This document shows positions 13,701-25,700 of a stretch of 64,000 bases of DNA, one piece after another. Each line of letters begins with the position of its first letter. Position 1 is the first letter of the stretch. The translations under genes and the position numbers were made by a program. The DNA is from Clytia hemisphaerica. Lineage: Eukaryota; Cnidaria; Hydrozoa; Leptothecata; Clytiidae. The notes beneath the pieces were generated by a model, which made no database searches, was not told where the DNA came from, and saw nothing but the letters and a program-made list of their open reading frames with translations. The stretch spans positions 885,371 to 949,370 of the forward strand of contig CACVBU010000271.1 of assembly GCA_902728285.1 (NCBI GenBank), read 5' to 3'.

Positions 13701-16700
13701 TCAGTTTCCAATTTCACAACACACCGCAACTCGTTTTTCAAGAAACGATCTCAATGTTTACATTTTCAAAAAATGAGGCTAAGTAAAAGTAAGTATATAA
13801 GTAAAGAAATCAATAGCGGCCATCGGGACGAAGCGTATCGGGCATTGGACTACTTGGGCCCCTTTTGCGGCCTCAAAGCCTCTTCGTTATGGCCGATTTT
13901 CATGATTGGCCATGCATCTGCCTCTTTCGATATTTGACCGGCCTTAGCGGTAAAAAGACCGGTCCAATAGAGGCCAAAGAGGAACGGTCATTAGACTGAT
14001 TAGACTTTTGTGTACTCCAAATCGCTTAGGGAGTCACATTTTACCAGGCCATTTCTGAGAAGTTGGAATTGCGGGAAAGGTGAATTAAATAAACCACCTT
14101 GGCTCCAAGGTCTCTGCATACCGGTATCAAGTAAAAAATGAGCTCGATGTAACATCCCTTCCTCACCATGACATGAGTGGAGATGTGCGTGAGAGTATAG
14201 GGTTGGGTTAAGTCCATTTCATTTTTCCATTGAGAATTGTTTAGTCAGAAGTGGGGTTTTCGCCAAAAATATTGGGGTTTGCCTAAAAAGCAGCAGGGTA
14301 GCCAATTGGGGAAGCCAATTGGGCTAGGTTGTGAGGTAGCCATGTATTTCATGGACCAGAGTAAAAAATAAAAAGGAATAAACCATTAACTTGAGAGTTG
14401 AAAATAAATTTCTTACACCACTGTCTCTTACTTAGCCTACTCTTTTAATACTCGCTTCCTTTGTAGCTTTCAGGGTGTTTCTAAACGTTAACTTTTATCG
14501 ACTTGCTTTCTTCGTTACTTTCTTTGTTTCTAAGATCACTTTTATCAACCAGCTTTCTTTGTAACTCTTTTAAGGGTGTTTCTAAATTACTTTTGTCAAC
14601 TTGCTTTCTTCGTAACCTTCTTTGTTTCTAAGATCACTTTTATCAATTTGCTTTCTTTGTAACTTTCAAGGGCTTTTCAAAGTTAACTTTTATCGACTCG
14701 CTTACTTCGTAACTTTCAAGGGTGTTTCTAAGATCACTTTTATCAACTCGCTTTCTTCTTAACTTTTAACAGTGTTTCCAAGTTAACTTTTATCAACTTC
14801 CTTTCTTCGTAACTTCTAAGGGTGTTTCTGAGATCACTTTTATCGAATCAATTTCTCTGTTATATACAGTAACAAACTGTTCAAAGGTAACTTTTATTTT
14901 TCCTACTCGCTTTCTCCGTAACTTTAAAAAAAATATACACTGAATGACCGACAGGATTTTGAGTTTGACCGACAGGATTTCATTTCTGTCGGACACGATG
15001 TCCGATTGACTAAAAATGTTTATTTGCAGCCCTGATTTATGACGCAGAGAGTCAGAGCTTGTTTTCTCTACTATTTGAACTTAGACCTTATCTGCTTATA
15101 TATTCAGGGTTCAAATTATAAATTTTAGGAGCTTCGCTATTTTTTGGAGAGAAGCGAGGTAACAGGAGCGGCGCAGGCAAACATTTTTCACTGTTTGCGA
15201 AACATTTTCAGTATTTTGCGATGTTGTTTGGAAGAAAATGCAAAAGTGTCTTCAATTCATTTCTCGAGAAAAGCGAAGTAAGATTTGAAGTAACGAGTAG
15301 ATTTATAAAGCAATAGATATTGAAGAAAGTTGCAAGGTAGCGAATTGATAAAGCAATAGCTAAACGAATGAAGAAAATAGCGAAGTAGCGAGTTAAATAA
15401 AGCAATAGAGAAACGATTGAATAAATGAATCTCTAAGTTACCATAGATGTTCTGATTTTAATTTTGAGTCTTTGTTAGAATGTTGGGATCCAAAAATATT
15501 CGGAATTTTTCAACCATAGAAATGGTCTGGTCTGTAATTTGGTGAACATACATTACATCCTTTTTTTGGATGCAAAATAGCTTGGTCTTTTATAGCTTTA
15601 GCCACATAATCCACACAATCCAGTGGTAATACTTTAGGCAATGATATGCTGACCAAATAACCAATTTTGTTACAGTAGCAAACTTAAACTCCTGATCATA
15701 TGTGACCCCCCAAGCGATTTGGAGTACATTAAAAATGAGACCGGTATTGGTGCGGTCATGCTTCTGCTGCTTTTGGACTGGTTAATTGTGCGACTAAAAG
15801 CTAAAAAGAGCAACCAGAAGACCGCACAGTACCGTATGGTCCGTGCAGTGCGCACTGAATACCGCACTCATTCTAATGGTGCTCTTTAGTGACCGATCAA
15901 GTGCGTTTGAATGGAATTTCTAGGAAAGATTTTCGGATAATTTCTTGTAGATATAAAGGTATCATTTTACTGCACGGTAATCTTTTTAATCTTTTTGCCG
16001 CTTTTTTGCCTCACATTTTATCGATCTGTCCGCTCCAAGACCGGTCTCATTTATTATGTACTCCATATTGCTTGGGGGTCACATATTATAGGTATGTAAA
16101 AAATGATAAAGTTCTGTATTATGATATAAGCTATGTAGATTAAATTGAGTAGATTAACCCTTTCCATGCCGCTGTTGACATTTGCTGACAAGGGAGATAT
16201 CTATTTGCCAGAGGTTATTTTTTTAAGTTTATTGAAAGTTAGATTTTGAACTACCGGGTGCACCAAAAAAAAAGTATACAAATTTGTCGAGATACTGTGA
16301 GCTTCAGGATTTAATTTTTTTGTTCATTCTTTTTTTATTGTATAGAGGATGCTCTAACTTGAATTTTGAGCTATTATACATTAAATTTGAAAACGTAGTT
16401 CGAAAATTATTTTAAAAAAAACTGACTTTTTTTTAATGTTGAAATTTCAAAAAACCATCAAAATCAGCGAGCAAACTTTCCTTACACTTACTTTGTTTAC
16501 ACATAAAAATACCAAAAAGGAAACTGTGTTCATCAAAACCCGTCACAGGATTTAAGAATATGGTAAAACAAGCTATTCCCATGTAAGATAATATTTTTGG
16601 AAAAGCTAAAAAAAATTTTTGGGAATCTCCAAGGTTTTGTTGTTATGCTATGTGAGAAAATTTTTGAAAAAATAGATCACTATTTCTGGACTAGTTGTTC

Positions 16701-19700
16701 AAAGAACTTGGGTCTGCATTGAGTTTGATGGTGCTGGAAATGTTCATGAGGTGCAAATAAGATGGCGGCAAACTGTTGGCAAAATATAAGATGAGTGAAA
16801 AAAGAATAAAAGAAGCAATGAAATTGTTTTTTTGTCATAAATTATTGTCTTATTTATAGCGTGATTGCTGTTTTTAATGAATTTTTGAAATTTCGACATG
16901 AAAAAAAAGTTAGTTTTTTGGAAATACCTTCCGAACTGCTTTTTCAAATTTAATGTATAATAGCTCAAAATTCAAGTTAGAGCATCCTCTATACAATAAA
17001 AAAAAATGAACAAACAATTTAAATCCTTAAGCTCACAATATCTCGACAAACCTGTATACTTTTTTTTGGTGCACTCGGTAGATTTCATTAAATTGTATAG
17101 TTGAATAATTAAAATATATTTTAAAGCTGTTTTTCATAATTATACATTTTTCAACATCACTTGTATTTCTGATATTTTTTCAGAAAATAAAGCTAAATGT
17201 GATGATAAACTCTGTGGTTGCTCATTTCAGTATACGCGGACATCTGGCAAATAGGTCAAACTTTCATTTTTTTCGGTGGCAAATAGGTCAAACACTTAAA
17301 AAGTTTTATCGCCTTTTTTCAATAATGACGTCATTTGAATCTTACTTATGACGTGTTTTTTCGATGTATTTTATAATGTCAAAATCAATTTTTGACTGAT
17401 ATCTTGAGATTGGCTTAATGCAAATTTTTGACCCAGCACTTTTCGAAATCCGCTCGTTGATATGATTCTTTTGAGCTATATATGAAAGAGATAATTGGAA
17501 GCGGTGCGAGTCACGCTAAATGTATTTGGGACATGCCTTGTTTCACCTGAGTGTAAATAAAAAGGGCTAAAGTCATTTTTAGGTTTTAAAAATTGTAAAA
17601 ATAATACTTCAAAAAACCAGAACCAGCTTGATAAAATTTATCCTGATTGCTTGAACCCTGAGATCTTTTAAAGATGTATTTCAAACTCTGAAAGAAAATT
17701 GCACTCTAAACGCTGCAGCGCTCATTTGATGGGGAAATACAGTATACAGTGGCTTTAGGAAATCACTATGACATAATGCACCCCTTTAGAATCAGTGTCC
17801 CTTTTTCCCTGACAATAAGAGTAAAAGGAGGTTTTGGAGTCGAAAGCATCAACAATCATCATGTAATTGATCATCTCTAAAATGGGTAACCATGCCAAGC
17901 TTATTCACTAGTTTATTTATTTTATTGTTTATATTCCTAGGAAAGGCAAGCAGAAGAAAGCCAAGGAAGGTCAAGGCAATTCATCTGCAAAGTCAAAAAT
18001 GTAAGAAAATGGTCCAATATATTTATTGAGAAGACTTCTCAGATTTCTTTGTATAATAACACTCATTTTATTATGCAACTTTTCTTGGATTTTAATTTAA
18101 CATCTATTTGTAAAATTCTCAAAGTTATGTATTCTCTCTTACGAATGCTATCCTAATTTCAGTTTGGACAACTGCCCTAAACCTACAAAACGAGGGAATA
18201 CTAAAAAGATAAAATCAGCAGAAAACATTTCAACCACCAAAACATCTGCTTCAAGCTCAGTAAATACCACTAAAACAAAAGATTCTGTGCCAAAAAGTTC
18301 AAAGAGAAAAACCAGTGATAGCTCTTTGACCCAGGATCAACCTGGTCCATCTGGTGTAAACAAACAGCGAAAGAAGTCAACCACCTCTGTTGAAAAAGAA
18401 CTTAAAAGAGAACCTGCCAAAAAGAGAAAAGGCAAAAATAAGTCTGCAAATTCCACAAGAAGGACAAGATCTGCAAGTGAAAGTAACTTGCCTGAAAACA
18501 CTCCAACTGCCAAAGAACCATTGAAAAAGACAAAGAGTGATTCTGCTGTCGAACCTCCCAGAAAAGGAAAAAAGCGCAAATCCAAAGCTCTACCTGCCTT
18601 CTCACCGAAGAAGTTGCGTAGTTCAAGCTCATTGACAGCAACAGGTAGTTCTACTAAGACAACTGCCGCTACTTCAAAAGAGACCAAAAGGAAGAAATCC
18701 AGTGTCAAAACGGGTGCTCGTAGTTCACGTGGATCGAATCCTCCAGAGGTGGATGAACCTGCTGGAGATTCTTCAAGTGCTGACAAACTGGGTTCTTGCG
18801 CAAGTAGAAGGTGATTACATTTCAAATTGTGCTGTTACCTTTGATAATTGCTTTATCCTGAACAAACTTAAAGTTCTTTAGAAACTTGCCTTTATGATCA
18901 CAGAGAAATGCTATACTCAATTTTAATGCTATACTCAATTTTCATGCTATTATTCATTTTTGGACCTTCAAATTAACCTTTGTCTGTCTGTCTCTCTGTC
19001 TGTCTGTCTATTTGTTTGATTGCTCTTTATTATTACAAGCTTTTCTCTGGATTGGCTCATCAGTTTTCTCAGATTTTATGCACAAAGAAGCACACATGAC
19101 AACTTGACAAAATTTGGTTTTAGATATAAAATCTTTTCCGGCTGCAAATGCCAGAAATCTACTGAGATTTTTGATCATTTTTTACTTTGCTGAGTCCAGT
19201 GAAGTACATGTTGTTTTTTTTATAAGCATAACGCTTATAAGCATACGAAGGCTCAGATTTGCAGAATTCCTAAGCATAACATGAGCATATATGTCAGCCT
19301 AAAATATTTTTCAAGTGGTCATTTTTATCTGTTTAAAAAGGTTTGGTAGGGGTCAAGTAAAAAATAAGACATTCCACGGCTTGCTAACATTCCACTGCTC
19401 CAAAAATCTGAACAAATTTTAACAAAATTTCTAAAATTTATTTAAAAACTTGGCTCGGGGTGAATCATTAGCATGATTCTTAAGCATTTAATAATCATAA
19501 ACTATGCCTGGATGCTTTGAGAACTTAAGCATACACGAGCCTGACCAAGGGGCATACACTTGCTTATAAAAAAACAACATGTAGACTAGGAGCATTTAGC
19601 GAGGTCGCTCACTCATTTTGAGAGAAAATGTTAAAAATCCAAAATAGTAATAAAATAGAGAGTTTTTTTTCTGAGTAAAAATGCAATTAATCAATACGCA

Positions 19701-22700
19701 AAATCTGAAAGGAGCCTTACACAATAACTTTCATATTTCACAAGATTAGGTATGGTTTGATTCTCCTTAAAACTCTGATTTTTGTTACCATTTTCTGTCA
19801 CCATGACAGCTAATTATAGCTGGAAAATTCGTTTCTCTTTTTTTTCTTCGAAATTTTTTTGACTAGCTATTTATTTTAGCCATTTTATATTTTCTTTCTT
19901 CTTTTTCTTTTCGTCTTTTTTTGACAGTAGGTCAAATCAGCATCCAGCTTGCTGAAAATGTTTCTAGAACATATGCATGGCAAGCCTAAATTTCTCATCA
20001 AGTTTTCCCAGCCCATTTTCATTACCAAATGTCAAGAAGTCAAACGGTTTAGCTGAAGTTTGAAACTTTTTCTACACTTACACTTAACAGGAATAAGCTA
20101 GATATAAACGGAAAAAAAAATCAGAGAGAGTGAGGAAGGATAGCAATACAGGTATTTGAATTTAGTTCCTTTTTTTACACAAGAGAGATCCTTTAGCAAA
20201 CTTCATCTTAAAAAGATAATGTGCTATTTCTTCTCCCCATTTATTGACATTTCATTGTTAGCTCACACAATCAATTTCTCTTATGTATTTTCCTTGCAGT
20301 TTTCTTTCTTGGTCTCTCTTTCCCTTCACTTCACTATTTTTAAAGAAGAAAAAAGAAAGTATCCCCATATGCTGATTCTCAATTTTTCTTTTTCATAATA
20401 TTCTCCCTTTTCTTTTTACCATGAAAAATTTCAAAACTTCTTTTTTGGCAGTACTGCTACTGATAGTTTTCAGATGCATCGATGAATAATATGAATACAC
20501 AGAAGAAGACTAAATAGAAAAGCAGAAAATTTTAAAGATGTTTTTATATGAAGCCCCTGATGAGTGCACAATGAAAAGAAGCTCGCGTCATTGTTGGTTT
20601 TTAATTAAAAATATCCTTTAATGACTTAATAGTGGTCATTTCATTTCTAATCACCATCATATCGAGTATTAATAGATGATAATAAAAGATACTGCTGGCT
20701 ACTGAGTAGTAGAAACCCTCTTATAGGGTCTATTACTAATACTTTCAAGCCAATATCTCTTATTGCTATTTAGAATGCTTTACGAGTAGTTTTTTTCTAA
20801 GTGTAAAGATACACTTCGGATGATACTTCAATGTTTTTGTTTACATTATGATGGGAACTTATATATTTGGTTTATTGTTTCAAAAGAGGACATAATGTTG
20901 TTTTGTTGACACTACCCTTTTATATTACTTTTACATGCTAGAACAGAATTGAAGTGTAAAAAAAAAAAATTTCTACGAACAAAACTAAATAGACATTTTT
21001 TTAACATATTGGATATAACAGTGTTAGAGACTCTAGAAGGATTCAGACAGCCGCCATGTTTCACATGTTATTAAGGTATAATAATTGTTTTGTGTAATAC
21101 TATCTTAAAACTGCCTCATAACATGAAATATTGTTCAAAAAATTATGGTTTTTCTGTCAGTTTTAATAAGGATGAAATTTCATATCTCATTTCGATTCCT
21201 TTTGTTCTATCTTTCTAGAAAACTAATCTGAAAGTCGTCTGATAAGGTCTCCTTTGCTCTTGTGTGTGTAGTTACTATGGTATTAGTTATATGTAGTTTA
21301 ATAATAACACATCTTATATAATGTTTTAAGAAACCATTTTTTTGATAATCTTACAAGCTTATTATTAACTTAAAAAATATACTTGGTTGCTTTTGCTTTC
21401 ACGTTTTTAAGAATTCTAACTTAGTTGTAATATTTTTGTCAGCCATTGATTGTCTTTACATTGAAACTTTCATATCCTTTTCTTTTTCCCTTCTTTTGGT
21501 TTGTTGTTCAGTATTTCTGTGTATAATTTATCTGCTGTCCTTCACGCAAACCACATTTCTTTGAACTTGATAGTTATACTGGTTTCATAAAGAAAGTGTC
21601 TTTCTTTTCTTGAAAGTTTAGTAGTATAGTAGTTTTCTCTCGTTTCTCTTTTAAAAGGATTTCACTTTAAAATTTCAAGTGATTAGGGCTCTTAAAAATC
21701 TGCTTTGGAAAAACTTTTCTCTTTCGTTTTACTATCTTTATAATGTTTGTGATTCGAAGAGTTTTGTCCTACTGGAAATGAAAAAGAATGGAAAGTAAAG
21801 ATATCAGTATAATGATATATTGAATATGTATACAAAATTTGAGTTTTATGACATTAACATACTTTTACTTTCTTTACTGGGCAGACAAGGTCTCTAAGTT
21901 TACACGTTTTATCCTCATGCCGAAGATGAATTTGGCTTGGGGTTTTAATTTTAATCTCGAAAATAATGTTGTGAATTTAACCAACGTTTCTGTCTTTCAC
22001 TCTTTTACTGTTTTCTATCACTATAATTTGAATTTTATTTTCATCTAGCGAATGAAGAAGGGAAACTTTTGATTGATTTTTTTTTGTATTTTTCTGGTAT
22101 GGAACGAAATTTAAAAACAATGCGACTAAAAGAATGATAATTTTCTCTATCGTTAAAATATCGTTAAAGTGCCGCAGAAATGATGGTCAAAGATGCAGTA
22201 GGATTTTATTTTTAATAATTTTTGTTCTTTTTTCTTTAAATTCTTTCAGAAGAAATCGCAGATCAAGATTACAAAGAGGAGAGGCACCTGAAGGAATGGA
22301 AAATGGAGGGTTTGTTTTATAAATCACTTTTTTTCCACTTTCGTTTTTCTGTTGTCTGAGAATAATATGAGAAAAAAAAAGATCGTTTAATACAGTTACT
22401 ACAGGGAATACCTACTGTGAATTTAACTGTGCTCTCTTCTGTTTTTATTATGTTTACAATTTTCCTAAGATATAGAGACACTTTAATTTGAATATATTTT
22501 TTTCTTTTCGTACTTTTTTTTTCTCTTTTTGCTTATGTTACATTACCTATTTTTTTCTCTCAGGAAATTAAGTCAAATTGAGTTTTGAAACCTTCTGACT
22601 TTTTGAATACTGTCTCAGTTGTTACTTTGTCTTTTCAGTCTAGTGTTCACATAGAGTAAATTGAGATTCAAAATTGGTTGTCCTTTTTTTGTCAATATAA

Positions 22701-25700
22701 TTTACTTCACTTGCTGGTCTTTTATACTTGTCATGAAGGTTTCCATCATTAAATATATTAACAATTACTGAATTGAATAAAAAAGTATTGATAATTTTTG
22801 TTTACGATTTCTGATAATTATTGTAAGGTAAAGTAAATTAATTTGATTTTTGATACGTTCTTACTCTTTTTTAGAAACAGTAATGCAGACAATCAAGAAA
22901 CAGAAAACGGTAAGATTTATTTTTTTAATTGTTCAGCTGGACTTTGTTACATCGAAAGAAAAGGGGATTTGGTCCTTTGTTAAAATCTTTGACCATATTT
23001 TGAGCATTTTTTAGTTGGTTTATTGAAATTACTGCTTCTTTTTTTACTGGGAGAAATTTTTTAAAGTTTAATTTGAAATACCTATCCTAAGATAAGATAT
23101 TTTTCCAAAGAAATGTGTGTCAACAATTTCTACTTTACTTAAAACTTGTCCTTAAAACTGTAAAAAATTAAGTCACTTAGGTGTTAAACTGGGTAGATTC
23201 AAAAGTAACATCTCTGATCATTATTATTTGTAGACATCAATCACTGTTATTTGATTTTATCTAAGCAGGGGGGGGGGTGAAGCAGTTAGTACAAGACATC
23301 ATGCCTGTTAGTACCGTGGTGGTGTGTCATATGAATTGGATAAAATCACTTATTACTCAGATGTACTAACTGCAAAAAAGGGTGGTCCCCTGCTAAAAAT
23401 TTGCCAAATTTTGGTACTAATTGTGTAAAAAATAGGATTTTGTGAGAAAATTAAAAAAAAGACCATATTAATTTTACCAAAAAATTTTTTTGGGAAGTAG
23501 ATTTTTTTTTCAAATTTTCGAATTTTTTTTTTTAAATCTTAAAAACAATTTGCTGGTTGCAATAGAAATTTGATTTTCTAAAATGTTGTTTTTCCTATTG
23601 AAAGCTATGGATATTGAATCATTTTTAAGATATTAAATTTGATTTTATTTGATTTTATTGAATTTATGAAGGTCAAAAGCCTTTTTCAAGGCTAAATTCA
23701 GTTAGTACTAACTGTACTAAGTGTACCAAGGTGGTGGTATTACTAACTTCTTCCGAGAAAGCAGTTTGTAGGCATGATGTCTTGTACTAACTGCTTCACC
23801 CCCCCCCCTGATCTAAGGCTGAATAAACAGTCTCTTGGAGTGCTATTATGATGCCTACATATGGGCCATACTTTTCTGTGTACCCAATCTGAAACTAACT
23901 AGACATGATAAATCTGATTAAAATATTAAACAACAATATGATTTTTTATTTTGTTTTAGCAGCAAGTAACGATGATCAATCTTCTGAAGCACCATTAGCA
24001 GGAGCCGTTGCAGCATTATCTACCAGTGAAAATGCCTCTTCATGTATGCATGTATTCTTTTATTACCCTATCATCCTCTGATTCCCTGGATCATTGTCTG
24101 GGTATAAAACACGATTTCCTGTGCTAAGAATTACACTTTTTGTGGTTTCTTTTACCACTATGTTCTATGTTTAAGAGAAAACATCTAATTCTTTTTGATT
24201 CGATTTTTTTTCAGAATTTTTCAGTGTTTCAAAAACTTTCTTCCCGTGGTTTTCTGTTGTATTAAACTGTTCAGTTTTTGAAAATTAAGGTGTTCTACAC
24301 CATGGAAGAAGTTAATATCTAGGCCAGAGATTATACTTTATTCTTGGTATTTGTTTAGCAACTGACAATGATTTGGCCTCCAATCTTGAGGAGAGTGATA
24401 TGTCACGCCTACAAGGTTTGTTCGATTCATGGCCTCTAGCTCCAGTATTTCGTAATAAAAATCATTACACAAGACATTGTGTCCCTTCAATTTTCCCTTC
24501 TGTAAGAGATAAAATTAAGAAGACTCGAAGAAAATGTTTTCTTCTTAGAAGAAGAGCTAACTTTTTTAAGATCATAATCTGAGTCTATGTTTTTATAGCT
24601 GTATATTTTTCTCTTATTTTTCCATGATTATATTCTGTGGTCTTCCTAGGTATGATAAGATCAACCTAAAAATCAAAGTAAAATAATCTTTAGTTCTGAT
24701 TTCAAAATTCCTATTGATTGTATTCTGTTTTTAGCATTATTAGAAGCAAGAGGTCTCCCTGCACATTTATTTGGTAGTTTGGGTCCAAGGATGCATCTTT
24801 TATTACATAAAACATTCAACAGCGGTGCAGGTACATTCTATCAATAATTTAATTGCTAAGAGCTAATGTCCCAACGGCAAGGCTACAATTGATACGAAAT
24901 AGTTGCCAGTCAGATTGTCCAAAAAAAAAAACCCTGAAACATTACATAGTTTTTATTTAACCAATACAATTGTTTCAGAAGAGATTTTTGAGGAGACGCT
25001 TTGTTCAATACACACATGTTCTTCTCAGTTAGGTTCAAATCATATAAAGTCAATTATCAAAATGTTTTGAACTTGCTCACAGATACAGATTTTTTTTTGA
25101 TGACATTGACGAGAAGCATTTTAAAGATTCTGATTACACTTCACTTCACATTCAGGTGCAAAAGCACAGCAGCTGCTTACTTCCATGCAGAGCGAAGATG
25201 AAGGCACGCAACTCCAAGGCGTTATGGAAATGTGTCAAATGCTTGTTATGGGGAACGAGGAAACCCTTGGCGGCTTCCCAGTCAAACAAAGTGTACCTGT
25301 TCTGGTTACCCTTTTACAAATGGAACACAATTTCGACATCATGAACCATGCGTGTCGTGCTTTGACCTACCTGATGGAAGGGTTACCCAGGTCCTCTGTT
25401 GTTGTCATTGAAGCAGTCCCAACCCTTTTGGAAAAGGTTTGTTTAAAAAACTGTCTTGCTTTTCTTTTGTGGAGAGACTTACACGAAATTTTTTCAATAT
25501 CAAAAGTTTGAAAAATTAAAGGATAGAATTGCTATTAGTTCTAAACATCGTCTTTTTCAATTGAAGTTCTATTGAAGCAAGCATCTAAAGCGTTTTCAAA
25601 TGATTATTTTCAGCTGCAGACCATTCAGTGCATGGATGTTGCTGAGCAATCACTTACAGCCTTGGAAATGCTCTCCAAAAGACATGGAAAGAATATCCTC

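Larger units (their letters stand above)
7785..17940 (+). other. TRIP12 intron 1 (10.2 kb), repeat-rich
   Basis: No exon or independent gene was recognised. The intron is packed with elements listed separately (7953, 8589, 9603, 10831, 11299, 12880, 14440, 15701, 16251). Short open frames inside it overlap repeats and show no family resemblance. Confidence 0.6.
18811..22249 (+). other. TRIP12 intron 3 (3.4 kb)
   Basis: T-rich intron without a recognised gene. It holds a TGTC microsatellite (18980-19010) and a CATGTTGTT-ended element (19207-19581). The rest, 19584-22249, shows nothing beyond pyrimidine-rich low complexity. Confidence 0.6.

Noticed and set aside
16156-17573. Second piggyBac-like element starting TTAACCCTTTCCATGCC
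   Set aside because: No convincing inverted right end with TTAA was found. AAAGGGCTAAAG at about 17562 lacks the motif.
18337-18825. 162-residue minus-strand open frame
   Set aside because: It lies opposite TRIP12 exon 3, whose Lys/Ser codon bias makes the complement stop-poor.
25001-25201. Open frames extending from TRIP12 exons into introns (also 24373-24582, 25572-25853 and others)
   Set aside because: Each combines a real exon with intronic read-through. Splice sites and homology fix the real ends.
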